This document shows, in pieces, positions 1 to 9,200 of a stretch of DNA of 64,000 bases; within the stretch, counting starts at the first letter, position 1, and each line of letters opens with the position of its first letter. The translations under genes were made by a program, and so were the position numbers. The stretch spans positions 1 through 64,000 of the forward strand of contig DURT01000083.1 of the NCBI GenBank assembly GCA_012843025.1, in the 5' to 3' direction. Origin of the DNA: Tissierellia bacterium (GTDB lineage Bacteria; Bacillota; Clostridia; Tissierellales; Sedimentibacteraceae). The notes beneath the pieces were generated by a model, which had not been told where the DNA came from, searched no databases, and worked only from the letters and a program-made list of their open reading frames with translations.

Positions 1-22
1 GGGGTAGTTGATTCAAAGGCAT

Positions 23-70
23 AAAAAACCCGTGAAGGATTACAGGATTTCTCCTGCATACACCTCACGG
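23..70 (-). terminator. Terminator downstream of glmS
   Basis: On the minus strand CCGTGA (70-65) pairs with TCACGG (35-30), an inner hairpin CAGGA/TCCTG lies between them, and a run of six T follows (28-23). This is a rho-independent terminator layout for the glmS transcript, about 95 nt after its stop. Confidence 0.6.
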
Positions 71-130
71 AGTTTCACCAAACTTTATTATCTTTCACCA
101 ATGTTTATTATTAGTCACCAGAGTTTATTA
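71..130. repeat. Three 20-bp tandem repeats after glmS
   Basis: Three direct copies at an exact 20-bp period (71-90, 91-110, 111-130) share the core TCACCA followed by GTTTATTA or CTTTATTA. They lie between the glmS stop and its terminator. The function is unknown. They have no CRISPR-type spacers and are too few for a classical iteron array. Confidence 0.75.
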
Positions 131-164
131 TGATTGAACACCTTAAGTGATTTTTATAAATAAT

Positions 165-1955
165 CTATTCCACCGTAACTGATTTAGCTAAGTTTCTCGG
201 TTTGTCTATGTCGCATCCCTTGAGCAAGGCAGCGTAGTAGGCAAGGTACTGAGCAGGGATTATGGCTACCAAAGGTGATAGCAGTTCATTGACATTGTCT
301 ATTACTATGGCATCTGTGTCCTGGCTGACTTTTTTCATGGATATTATCATTGTTGCAGCTCCTCTTGCCTCAACTTCTCTAATGTTACTTCTGGTGTTTA
401 AATTTATTTTTTCCTGTGTAATAATTCCTATTACAGGAGTATTCTTTTCAATTAAAGCAATGGTGCCGTGCTTTAGCTCACCTGCTGGAAAGCCTTCTGT
501 TTGAATGTATGATATTTCTTTAAGCTTAAGGGAGGCTTCCAGACATACATGGTAATCCATGCTCCTACCAATATAAAAGCAATTTCTGCTGTTTACTAGG
601 TACTTTTCTGCAAGAGACTTATATTTTTCCTTATCACTGCACAAAGATTCCATAACATTGGCTATTATGCTTAATTCTTTACAAACATCTATATTTACCC
701 TGTTGTCAATTGATGAAGCCAATATTGCCAAAACTGCAATTTGTGCCGTATAGGCCTTTGTGGAGGCTACTGCAATTTCAGGACCTGCGTGTAAAAGCAA
801 TGTATGATCTACTTCCCTGTATAGGGTAGAGCCTTTAACATTGGTCAATGTCAAAGTTTTATAACCCATATCCTTAATTTTGCTAAGTACTGATATACAA
901 TCAGCTGTTTCACCACTCTGGGATATAAACATAAACATTGGCTTTTCTGATAACAAAGGCATGTTGTAAATAAATTCGCTTGCAATAACTACCTCTGTTG
1001 GTTTTTTAGATATTTTTTCAAAAAACTGTTTACCTATTAAACCTGCATGGTAGCTTGTTCCGCATGCAATAATATATACCTTGTTGCAGCTTCTAACATC
1101 CTGTAAGATATCTGGTGAAATTTTAATATTTCCATTTTCATCAGTATATTCTGAAATAATTTTTCTTATTACAAATGGCTGCTCTTCAATTTCCTTCAAC
1201 ATATAGTGTGGATATGTTCCCTTTTCAGTATCTATTGTATCTATATCAGCCTTGTATGGTTTTCTTGTAACTTTCTCTCCAGAAATTGTAAATATTTCAA
1301 TTGAATCTTTAGTTACCTTCAAAAATTCCTTGTCTTTTATTTCATAAAATAGATTCGTATAATCTATCATTGCCATGGCATCGCTGCTTAGCATGTTGAA
1401 TCCGTCGCCCTTTCCAGCTAATAGAGGGGTTTTGTTTTTAGCTCCATACAAAGTATCCATATCTTCTTTGTCGATTATTGCAAGAGCATAGGAACCCTTT
1501 AATTCACTCATTGTATGCCTTATGGCAAGGTCAACAGGCTCGCCTTCATTTACAAATTTCTCTATAAGTTGAACGATTATTTCTGTATCAGTATCACTAT
1601 TAAGCTTTACTCCTTGAAGATATTTATTTTTTAATTCTTCTTCATTTTCAATTATTCCATTATGAACTAGGGTAAATCTACCTGTGCTGCTTTGGTGGGG
1701 ATGGGAATTAGTCTTGTTTGGCTCACCGTGAGTAGCCCACCTTGTATGGCCTATTCCCAAGTACCCTGTAATACTCCTGTCGATACTTTCTCTTAAACTA
1801 TATATCCTTCCTTTTTCTTTGCATATATAAATATTGTTATTATAAGCTACAGCAATCCCTGCTGAGTCGTAGCCCCTGTATTCAAGCTTTTCCAAGCCCC
1901 TTAATATTATTTCTTTCACATCTTTAAATCCTATATAACCAACTATTCCGCACAT
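165..1955 (-). CDS. glmS: Glutamine-fructose-6-phosphate aminotransferase (isomerizing)
   Basis: Makes glucosamine-6-phosphate from fructose-6-phosphate and glutamine, the first step toward UDP-GlcNAc and peptidoglycan. The mature enzyme begins with the catalytic Cys of the class II amidotransferase domain, seen here as M-CGIVGYIG. Two SIS sugar-isomerase domains follow (about residues 280-420 and 450-590), ending in the family tail PRNLAKSVTVE. A Met four codons upstream (1967) lies inside the GGAG ribosome binding site, and the Cys must follow Met directly, so 1955 is the start. About 596 aa, normal for the family. It is monocistronic and controlled by the glmS ribozyme about 230 nt upstream. 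Confidence 0.97.
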   Translation of the reverse strand: MCGIVGYIGFKDVKEIILRGLEKLEYRGYDSAGIAVAYNNNIYICKEKGRIYSLRESIDRSITGYLGIGHTRWATHGEPNKTNSHPHQSSTGRFTLVHNGIIENEEELKNKYLQGVKLNSDTDTEIIVQLIEKFVNEGEPVDLAIRHTMSELKGSYALAIIDKEDMDTLYGAKNKTPLLAGKGDGFNMLSSDAMAMIDYTNLFYEIKDKEFLKVTKDSIEIFTISGEKVTRKPYKADIDTIDTEKGTYPHYMLKEIEEQPFVIRKIISEYTDENGNIKISPDILQDVRSCNKVYIIACGTSYHAGLIGKQFFEKISKKPTEVVIASEFIYNMPLLSEKPMFMFISQSGETADCISVLSKIKDMGYKTLTLTNVKGSTLYREVDHTLLLHAGPEIAVASTKAYTAQIAVLAILASSIDNRVNIDVCKELSIIANVMESLCSDKEKYKSLAEKYLVNSRNCFYIGRSMDYHVCLEASLKLKEISYIQTEGFPAGELKHGTIALIEKNTPVIGIITQEKINLNTRSNIREVEARGAATMIISMKKVSQDTDAIVIDNVNELLSPLVAIIPAQYLAYYAALLKGCDIDKPRNLAKSVTVE

Positions 1956-2185
1956 ATTATTCTCCATTCTAGTATTAGTAATTTTGTTATTGAATGATTA
2001 AAGTAACTTTTGACATTTAACAAAAAATTTTGAGCATCTTAATAGAGAATCATTTTTATGATTCTTAATCTTATTAGGCAATTTAAGCACAAAAATAAGA
2101 ATATTATTTGCTAATATTAGTTTGTTGTTAATTATGGGGAATTATAAGACAGAATATTATTTTAATAAAGATATGAAAGCTATGA
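1956..2185 (-). other. Long AT-rich spacer between ribozyme and glmS
   Basis: About 230 nt without a credible ORF separate the ribozyme from the glmS start. It holds one perfect hairpin (AGAATCAT/ATGATTCT, 46-bp-scale position 2046-2065, loop of four) with no T-run, so it is not a terminator. No second promoter was recognised. Confidence 0.5.
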
Positions 2186-2308
2186 GTTTTTTTTGTCCCC
2201 TCAGTCGCCTGAGAGATTTGTAAAACCCTGTCGATGTAGCCTCACCGCAGAGCATCCGCCGAATTTTCGATAACTCTGTCCTCGTCAACTTTTTCAAGTT
2301 CTGGCGCT
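2186..2308 (-). ncRNA. glmS ribozyme: glmS ribozyme (glucosamine-6-phosphate riboswitch)
   Basis: Read on the minus strand, the segment begins A/GCGCCAGAACTT, continues AGTTGACGAGGAC, TTATCGAA, TTCGGCGGATGC and ends with the P3/P4 region including GGCGACTGAGGGGAC. These are the conserved blocks of the glmS ribozyme core, in order. Self-cleavage is expected between A2308 and G2307. With GlcN6P as cofactor the mRNA is cleaved and destabilised, giving feedback control of glmS. Confidence 0.95.
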
Positions 2309-2416
2309 ATAATAATTATCTTATCCCCAGTCTATATCTTACTAACCCTTCTTTACTATCCCTCCTTTCAGATTATTATTATGAGTTTACAATTAAATTG
2401 TTACTTTAACCGTTTA

Positions 2417-2425
2417 ATTTTACCA
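2417..2425 (-). promoter_or_regulatory. Possible extended -10 promoter for glmS
   Basis: On the minus strand TGG-TAAAAT (2425-2417) forms an extended -10 about 110 nt upstream of the ribozyme cleavage site. No well-spaced -35 was found, so this is tentative. An orphan Shine-Dalgarno-like AAAGGAGG (2368-2361) lies in the leader with no ORF after it. Confidence 0.35.
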
Positions 2426-2463
2426 TACTATAAGAAAATTGTATGTAAATTTATTGAAAATAC

Positions 2464-2492
2464 TTTACAAAACTTTTTATTTCCCTTATAAT
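2464..2492 (+). promoter_or_regulatory. Sigma-A promoter of tRNA-Leu
   Basis: TTTACA (2464-2469), a 17-bp spacer and TATAAT (2487-2492) lie just ahead of the tRNA. Confidence 0.8.
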
Positions 2493-2503
2493 AGTAAGGC
2501 AGC

Positions 2504-2589
2504 GCGGTTGTGGCGGAACGGCAGACGCACTAGCTTGAGGGGCTAGCGAATGTATATTCGTGGGGGTTCAAGTCCCCCCAACCGCACCA
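2504..2589 (+). tRNA. tRNA-Leu (anticodon GAG)
   Basis: Acceptor GCGGTTG pairs with CAACCGC, the T arm is GGGGG-TTCAAGT-CCCCC, and a long class II variable arm (CGAAT/ATTCG) is present. The anticodon stem CTAGC/GCTAG closes a seven-base loop TTGAGGG, giving anticodon GAG, which reads CUC/CUU leucine. CCA is encoded (2587-2589). It is a single tRNA with its own promoter and terminator, divergent from glmS. Confidence 0.95.
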
Positions 2590-2601
2590 AAAATATTATA
2601 A

Positions 2602-2627
2602 AAAAGAGAGAGTTTCTCTCTTTTTTT
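2602..2627 (+). terminator. Terminator after tRNA-Leu
   Basis: AAAGAGAGA and TCTCTCTTT pair around a short loop and run into seven T. It could also work on the minus strand. Confidence 0.8.
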
Positions 2628-2654
2628 ATGTGTACAGATAACTGAAAATCATCA

Positions 2655-3395
2655 CTACAGCCTTGTAATATATTCGCCGAATACATATCCGTCGATTCCA
2701 TTATAGAGTATTCTGTACCACTCTCCCACCTGTTCAGTTATTATTACTATTGCTCCATTGGGAGCCATTCCGATAATTTCTCCCGTCAAAGCAGGACCGT
2801 TTCTTATATTTAGATAGCCGCCAGCTGTTGTAACTCTTCCTGTTTCTCCTGTTCCTGGCTCTTGTTGAGCACCGCTGAAATACTGGTTCACAGACTCTGC
2901 TATGGTCCTTGCTATAGTATCAATATTACTTGTAATCCAGTTGGCATCTTCCACATTATCGTGGTAGGCAACTTCCAATAATACTGAAGGCGCATTAGTT
3001 CTTGATACTTCACCTAAGGTCGTTATAGGAACAGCCCTAACTAAATCGGGAAGGGGGTATATTTGTCTGAAATTTTCAACTAATATATTGGCCATTCTTT
3101 CGCCGTTAATACTTCCTGGATAATAAAAAGCTATAACTCCTCTGTTTCTGCCTTCCTGCCCCGGACCTGATGCATTTGAATGTATTGCCAAATGAAAATC
3201 AACATTTCTTGCATTGGAGTCTCTGATGGAAGAACCTGCTGTCATATCTGGAGTATTTCTGTAATAGCTTATACCAAACTGTTGAAGATAAGGAATCATT
3301 GCATCCACAATTTGATTCATCCAATATTCTTCATTGCCTTCCGTAACGAAAAGATTGTATTTCTGTGTAGATGGACTTAAGTATATAGTAGGCAT
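2655..3395 (-). CDS. N-acetylmuramoyl-L-alanine amidase-like protein with SH3b domain
   Basis: Amidase_3-type cell-wall hydrolase, expected to cut the MurNAc-L-Ala bond. The N-terminal 170 residues hold a NEEYWMN segment with the likely metal-ligand Glu and the downstream HLAIHSNAS motif. The C-terminal 60 residues form a bacterial SH3 domain (YLNIRNGP, WYRI, GYVFGEYI). The usual first zinc motif GHGG is replaced by LSPSTQ, as in a clostridial subgroup. No signal peptide is visible. The start at 3395 has GGAGG six bases upstream; the Met at 3413 precedes that site. Confidence 0.82.
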   Translation of the reverse strand: MPTIYLSPSTQKYNLFVTEGNEEYWMNQIVDAMIPYLQQFGISYYRNTPDMTAGSSIRDSNARNVDFHLAIHSNASGPGQEGRNRGVIAFYYPGSINGERMANILVENFRQIYPLPDLVRAVPITTLGEVSRTNAPSVLLEVAYHDNVEDANWITSNIDTIARTIAESVNQYFSGAQQEPGTGETGRVTTAGGYLNIRNGPALTGEIIGMAPNGAIVIITEQVGEWYRILYNGIDGYVFGEYITRL

Positions 3396-3494
3396 TATAA
3401 TCCTCCATTTCATTATTTATAGTGTATTTTATGCATTTTATTAGTAACTGTGCAATGCTATGTTATGAACACATATAATGTATGGGGGGATTAT

Positions 3495-3593
3495 ATGATT
3501 TACCAGATAGGGAGGTTTCTTAAAAAGTATATATTTATAATTATATTTGTATTTTGTATATTGATAATTGTATATTCTCTTCTGTTTGCTTAG
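3495..3593 (+). CDS. Small 32-residue membrane peptide (hypothetical)
   Basis: An ATG preceded by GGGGGG (3485-3490) opens a 32-codon frame. A basic N-terminus (MIYQIGRFLKKY) leads into about 20 hydrophobic residues (IFIIIFVFCILIIVYSLLFA), consistent with one transmembrane helix. TATAAT at 3474-3479 lies close upstream, but no good -35 is present. I do not recognise a family. It stands alone on the plus strand between two minus-strand genes. Confidence 0.45.
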   Translation: MIYQIGRFLKKYIFIIIFVFCILIIVYSLLFA

Positions 3594-3631
3594 TAATACT
3601 CGGGGTAACCCTGTGGAAGATAAGGTGGGTC

Positions 3632-3664
3632 AAAAAGGGCAAGCCGTGGATAATCCACGGCTTG
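3632..3664 (-). terminator. Terminator after the spoIVFA-spoIVFB-GNAT operon
   Basis: A ten-base perfect stem AAGCCGTGGA/TCCACGGCTT (3641-3664) is followed on the minus strand by a short T-run (3636-3632). Confidence 0.65.
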
Positions 3665-3739
3665 AGGCAAAAAATTTAAGAGGCATTTATAAATTTAATT
3701 TACAAATGTAATATCATTATACTACTTTTTCAGAATATT

Positions 3740-4285
3740 TCAATTATTTTTTACTTCATTCAACATTATTTCTTTATACTCATCTCTTAACATGGACATT
3801 AAATGTAAATCATAGTATTTATTGTCTTTTTTAGCTGCATTTCTCATTATACCTTCATATTTGAATCCTAAGTCTAAGTAGAGTTTACCTGCAGGATTTC
3901 CCTCATAATGGTCCAAGGTAACTCTTTCCATGTTTAAAGTATTAAAGCAATAGTCCAGCAGCAATAACATTGCTTCTTTCCCGTACCCTTTTCCAAGGTA
4001 TTCTTTTTCACCTATGTAAATACGTGTTAAATCTAAGGAATCTGATTCTCTGGAAATTTTCGAAAGATAAACCCTTCCTATGGGTTTTTTATTTTTAAAT
4101 ATAATCGTAAACTGCTCATTTGTTTTATCTAATTCTCTTAATATAAATTCTCTTACAACTTCTTCATAGGTACGCTCTTTATTAATAGTCAGAAATTCTT
4201 TAATATAGTCCTGTTGCTCCCATTTCGTAAAAAGAACACAATCATCGAAAGTACTTTTTCTTATAATAATATTTTCAGATACCAT
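3740..4285 (-). CDS. GNAT-family N-acetyltransferase
   Basis: Acetyl-CoA-dependent acetyltransferase of the RimJ/RimL-like branch, about 181 aa. The acetyl-CoA pyrophosphate loop is visible as LGKGYGKEAM near residue 98, followed by the strand-helix NMERVTLDHYEGNPAGKLYLDLGF typical of motif B, given here in outline. The substrate cannot be read from the sequence. The start overlaps the end of spoIVFB by 25 nt, so it is co-transcribed with the spoIVF pair and may be sporulation-associated by context only. Confidence 0.85.
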   Translation of the reverse strand: MVSENIIIRKSTFDDCVLFTKWEQQDYIKEFLTINKERTYEEVVREFILRELDKTNEQFTIIFKNKKPIGRVYLSKISRESDSLDLTRIYIGEKEYLGKGYGKEAMLLLLDYCFNTLNMERVTLDHYEGNPAGKLYLDLGFKYEGIMRNAAKKDNKYYDLHLMSMLRDEYKEIMLNEVKNN

Positions 4286-4815
4286 TTTTTCCTCGATTGT
4301 TTATTTTTTATTTTATTATATCTCATAATAATGGATTTTTCAAGAAAATATCTATTTTCTTCCACTATACCCTTAAGCCCCATAACAACCAGCAAAAAAT
4401 ATAAATAATTCTTATAGATGTGAATAATGGTTATAAAGGAAATAACAAAAAATGTATTTGTCATAATTATGTAACGGCTTACCGTATCCTTAGGCAAGAA
4501 AATTTCCATCAAGGTTTTGCATATATTTCCTCCGTCTAAGGGTACTATAGGTACTAAGTTTATATATGCCAAAAAAAGATTAATATTTGCAAAGTAGAAA
4601 TATTCGGTATTTTTTATACCTGCATATAATAGTAAGTTACAGGCGGGTCCTGAAAAAAACAGCAGTATTTTTTTAAAATATGATATATTTTCTAAATTTG
4701 CATCAAAATTAAATCCAAATAAGGAAATCTTTACCCTAGAGAATTTAATATTCAACAATATTGCAAAAAACAAATGAGCAATTTCATGTGCAGCAAGGGC
4801 AATTAGGAGTGACAT
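4261..4815 (-). CDS. spoIVFB: Site-2 protease SpoIVFB-like (M50), short form
   Basis: Intramembrane metalloprotease expected to release mature sigma-K from pro-sigma-K in the mother cell. The zinc motif HEIAH is at residues 10-14 and the second ligand motif NLVPIVPLDGG at about 86-96; the remainder is hydrophobic helices. The C-terminal CBS domain of the Bacillus protein is missing. The first transmembrane helix also seems absent: upstream the frame stays open for only 14 codons without ATG/GTG/TTG. No clear ribosome binding site precedes the start. It follows spoIVFA by 11 nt, the standard pairing. Family assignment is firm; activity of so short a form is inferred. Confidence 0.8.
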   Translation of the reverse strand: MSLLIALAAHEIAHLFFAILLNIKFSRVKISLFGFNFDANLENISYFKKILLFFSGPACNLLLYAGIKNTEYFYFANINLFLAYINLVPIVPLDGGNICKTLMEIFLPKDTVSRYIIMTNTFFVISFITIIHIYKNYLYFLLVVMGLKGIVEENRYFLEKSIIMRYNKIKNKQSRKKWYLKILL

Positions 4816-4826
4816 TAACCGGAAGG

Positions 4827-5453
4827 TTAATTTTTCAAGTCCAGAAACTCCAAAGGATTAATTGAAGCTCCATCTTCCCAAACTTCTATATGGAGAATCA
4901 TATTTTCTTCGTCAAGAGCTCCTATTATATCTCCTTGTGATATTGTATCCCCCTCTTTCACAAAAGGTTCCTTTATTTTGCCATAGATAAAGGTTTTATC
5001 ATGATTTTGAACTACTATGTAGCCAGAAAGGTTTTCATTGTTACCTATGGAAATAACCTTTCCTTCTGTTATGGATTTCACCGATTGAGTCTCTGATTTA
5101 ATATCGATGCCATGATTATAAAAGGATTCTTCTCCTGTTTTATTAATTCCGTATTTTCGGTACACAGTTCCAACAACAGGTACCGACTGTGTTTTTTTCG
5201 AGATAAAAGGTAGCTTGTTTCTTGCGGATGCAGCAACCTCAGTAATGGTATCCCTTATTTCTAAAATCTTTATACTTGCATTCATTTTTTCATCGGCAGC
5301 ATTAATGATTTTTCGTGAAAGATCAGAATTCATGTTTTTCGTTGCAATTACTGCACTTACTAAGAGTATGCTAAAAATTACCTGCAAAGCTAATTTTCTA
5401 TTAAATTGTTCTCTCCTTCTAATATTAATTCTTTTTCTAAATATTTTATTCAT
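4827..5453 (-). CDS. spoIVFA: Stage IV sporulation protein FA (LytM/M23 domain)
   Basis: Membrane-anchored partner that holds SpoIVFB inactive until a forespore signal arrives. A basic N-terminus is followed by one transmembrane helix (about 23-39), a linker, and a C-terminal M23/LytM-like domain (about 115-205: YNHGIDIKS, VISIGNN, VQNHDKTFIYGKI, EGDTISQGDIIG). The catalytic HxH of active LytM enzymes is not complete, as expected for this regulatory protein. 208 aa. It precedes spoIVFB directly, so the identity rests on both sequence and context. Confidence 0.88.
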   Translation of the reverse strand: MNKIFRKRINIRRREQFNRKLALQVIFSILLVSAVIATKNMNSDLSRKIINAADEKMNASIKILEIRDTITEVAASARNKLPFISKKTQSVPVVGTVYRKYGINKTGEESFYNHGIDIKSETQSVKSITEGKVISIGNNENLSGYIVVQNHDKTFIYGKIKEPFVKEGDTISQGDIIGALDEENMILHIEVWEDGASINPLEFLDLKN

Positions 5454-5510
5454 TTCACCACCCCTTCCCTACATTTTATTAATGTGTTACAAGCTTTATT
5501 ACTAAATAAT

Positions 5511-5540
5511 GAAAAAGACACTCCTCTTAAAGGGAATGTC
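5511..5540 (-). terminator. Terminator of the mre operon
   Basis: GACATTCC (5540-5533) pairs with GGAGTGTC (5524-5517), followed on the minus strand by CTTTTTC. It lies downstream of the MinD-like gene and ahead of spoIVFA. Confidence 0.7.
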
Positions 5541-5597
5541 TTGAAAGGAAAGGGATACCTATATAGGAATGTCTTTCATTGTAAGGGGGCACCTCTT

Positions 5598-6260
5598 TCA
5601 GATGAATGTCCCCAATTTTAGAAAGTCTTCGTTAAAGATCTGTTGGTAATCGGGTTTTGAATAGTTTATATTTTCCTCAATTGTTGCAGTAACACTTGTT
5701 CCAGTAAGTTTTTCTATATCTTTTAATTTAAGCATGCTGCCTTTTTTGGCCATTTTAGTATTGTATTTGTTTATAATAACAGTAAATTTATCTGCTTTTG
5801 CAGCTAGTACTTTGTCCGTGTTTATTTCCTTTACACAGGAAAAGTCATTGTTATTAACAGTTACTACATTTTGGATTTCCGAAAAATCTATATAGCTGTT
5901 GCTTAATTCATCCCCATCTATTATAACTACATCATAACTTTCTGCATATTTTAATAATTTTACAAAATAATCTCTGTTTAATTTCTCTATCTTTCCCTGG
6001 ACTCTTGGCGAGGGTAAGAGATGTAAATTTTCGTTAATTTCCATAACAGCCAATTCTAAAGGACAGGTATCAGTAAAAACATCCACAATATCATAAATTA
6101 TGTCTTCATTTACTTTAAGGTATTCCGACATTTTAGTTTTCCCTGAAGAAATATCCATAAGTAAGACATTTTTTCCCTGCTGTGAAAGATTGATTCCAGC
6201 CTTTATGCTTATAAGTGTTTTTCCTATATTGTTTTTATGCGAGCCTACCAGTATATTCAT
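5598..6260 (-). CDS. MinD/ParA-like P-loop ATPase
   Basis: Deviant Walker A ATPase of the MinD/ParA superfamily: K-NNIGKT at residues 9-15 keeps the signature lysine, the switch Asp appears in VLLMDIS, and Walker B is DVVIIDG near residue 113. It is shorter (220 aa) than typical MinD (about 265) and lacks an obvious C-terminal amphipathic membrane helix. It sits directly after PBP2, where many clostridia carry minC-minD-minE, but no minC or minE is present. A division-site or envelope-positioning role is inferred from position. The last four codons come from an intergenic-like GGGGACA sequence. Confidence 0.72.
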   Translation of the reverse strand: MNILVGSHKNNIGKTLISIKAGINLSQQGKNVLLMDISSGKTKMSEYLKVNEDIIYDIVDVFTDTCPLELAVMEINENLHLLPSPRVQGKIEKLNRDYFVKLLKYAESYDVVIIDGDELSNSYIDFSEIQNVVTVNNNDFSCVKEINTDKVLAAKADKFTVIINKYNTKMAKKGSMLKLKDIEKLTGTSVTATIEENINYSKPDYQQIFNEDFLKLGTFI

Positions 6261-6269
6261 ATTTTCCCC

Positions 6270-9200
6270 CTACTCTATTATTCCGCTGATTTTCAGATAT
6301 TCCCCTATTACTTCTCTAACTATGGGAATGGGATACCGTCCCGAACCTCCCTCAAACAGAACACAGGCAACGGCAATTTGCGGGTCGTCATAAGGAGCAA
6401 AGGCAACATACCATGCAAAGTCATCATAGGGTTCTCCTGTTTCTGGGTTTCTTCCTTCGTTTTGTGCTGTACCTGTCTTGCTACCTACTTCCACTGGAAA
6501 ATCTTTATAGGGCTTTGCACTGTCATCATATGATACTAACCGCATACCATGCTTTATTACCTCTAAATACCCATCATCTGAAAGGTCAATTTTTTTTGAA
6601 TTTCTTAAAGGTACATAGTCGGTTTTTTTACCATCATAAGTTGTTATTTCTTTTATTACACTTACATTATTCTTATAGCCTCCATTAGCAATAGAAGCTA
6701 TATAGTTAGCCATCTGTAGTACCGTATATGAATTGTTTCCCTGACCTATACTAATGTTTAAATTGTCTCCCACATTCCATACTGCCTGATTTATATAGGA
6801 ATATTTAATAATATCAACTAAGGGAATATTGTTATCGTTAGTCTTCTCAGGATTTAAGTTTAAAGATAAAAGCCTTTCATATACTTCTCCTCTTGTCATA
6901 GGTTCTTCTCTGTCAATCCAGCTTACTATTTCCTCAACTATTTCATTTTTCATAGATGAGTCTACTATAACACCATCATTGAGATACCTTTCTACATTGG
7001 ATTCTAAAAATAATCGCAAATATACACGGATATTTGATTTTTTCCCTTCTATGCTGGGTACCCCTCCTGATGCTTCCTGAGGTATGTCAATTTCAATTCC
7101 CGTTTTTTCATCTAAACCAAATTTTTTTGCCATGCCAATAATATCTTCTGCATCAACCTTAACTGTATGCTTTTGATTTGTAGCTAAGTTTTCACCAAGA
7201 ACAGTAGTATAATAATAAAAGTTACAAGAATTCATAATTGCCTGATACATGGTTTGGGAACCGTGTGCGCCACCAAACATATTATATATCCAACAACTGA
7301 AATTTCTATCCCCCACCTTCATGGTACCGGCGCAATAAACAGTAGTGTTGGGATTTACACCCTTTTCAAGGGCAGCTAAGGAAGTAATCATTTTAAAGGT
7401 AGAACCTGGCTGTATAGCCGAGAGCATGGCAATATTGTATAAAGGTCTTGGTGCCAAAGGATTTTTGGATTCGTTTAAGAGACTGTTCCAGTCTTCTGCG
7501 GTTATTCCCGTAGAAAATAAATTCAAATCGTAGGAGGGATGATTAGCAAGAGCCAATACTTCTCCTGTTTTCACGTCAAGGGCTACCAAGGCACCAGAGC
7601 GAGCATTTTCATATTTGTCCCTAAATTCAAAATTTCCCCATTCACTTTCGAAGACACCTCCCTCACGGATTGCCTTTAAACCTTTTTCTAGGGATTCTTC
7701 CGCTTTTTGCTGTAAGGCCAAGTCAATGGTTAAATAAATATTATTCCCTGGTATGGGAGCTTCACTAGAGACAGAGCGTATTGTCTTTCCCATATTATTA
7801 ACTTCTACGGTTTTTCTGCCTTTTTCCCCTCTTAAATAATCTTCAAATTTTTCCTCTATCCCTGTCTTTCCTATTATATCATCTGTACTGTATCCCTTCT
7901 CTAGGACATATTCCTGTACTTCATAGTCCTGAGCAATCTTACCTAAATAACCGATAATATGGGAAGCTGATTCCCGGGCTGGATATATTCTCAAAGGCTC
8001 GATTTCAATATTTATTCCCTTAAGCTCATGGGACCTTTCCGATATCATGGCAACAGTCTTTTCTGAAATATCATAGCAAATATCAACAGGATGGTATGAC
8101 AGATAGGTTACTTTATTGTACCTTTCTCTTAAAACCATCATGTTACGCATATCATAGTCATTGATCTCTGGGGGTATTTCTAGGGACTCTCTCAGCATTT
8201 TAAAGACTTCTTCCGCTGAATATTCTTTACCTTCCTCTGCAGATTTAACATTATTCTTTATCCAATTCTTTTTATCCCGTATAGATGTATATTCCCAATC
8301 AGCAATTGATATCATGGGATTTTCATATTTTAACAGTTCGATTTGTGCAAAATATTTTACATCGTCATGGGTAATTAAATCGTAGAGTACTTGGTAGTTT
8401 TTAAAGGCTAATTCTTTGATGAAATCATAGGCTGAAATTCCTTCGTCCATATGCTGCTGTTTAATATACTTGTCTCTTATTTGCAGATCAGAATATTCAA
8501 AGGTTCCCTGATCTCCCTTCTCCTTAAACTCCACTGGTAAATCGGGGTAGATTTCCTTTAGTTTTTCTATAAGAATTTTTCCCGGTATAAGTTTACCCTC
8601 ACTAGTTGTATATATTGATTGGAGTAAATTATCTATGGAATTTTTCATCGTTAAAATAACAAAGTCATCTTTTGCGGAAGTGTCCATTGTTATTTCTTCA
8701 TTTTTTAAATTTAAATTTCTTTTTATATTGGCATATATTTCATCTTGAACAAATGAAAAATTTTTCAGCCTAATATTTTCTCCATACCCTTTTTCCTTTA
8801 TGAATTCATAAGATAATCTTCTTATTTTGGAATTTGAAAATAAGGAAGCTAAGTATTTATTACGATTTACAAGTAATTGCCCTACTGCTTCCGTTGCATC
8901 CAAGTTTTCATTTAAATTGTTTTCTTCCAGCCACTTTTCTACAGAAGTCTTTTCTTTCTCCATTAAATCATCTGTAATTTCTATTTCAGTTTCTTCTTCC
9001 TCACTCTCTATTATTTCCATTTCATATTGGAAGTTTCCATCCACTAATCTTATGGGCACTTCATCTTTCAACAAGGAGTTTAGTACTCTTTGTTTGGCAG
9101 AAAACATCTCACCATATATTTTTGTACTGAAATTTAGCCACTCATAAATATTTTCCTTTATTATTTCTATGACTTTTTCTTCCGCTGTAGTATATATTAT

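Noticed and set aside
71-130. CRISPR-like array
   Set aside because: The repeats are contiguous with no spacers and only three units, and no cas genes are in the window.
262-504. Plus-strand ORF of 80 codons
   Set aside because: It lies antisense within glmS, has no ribosome binding site and no recognisable product.
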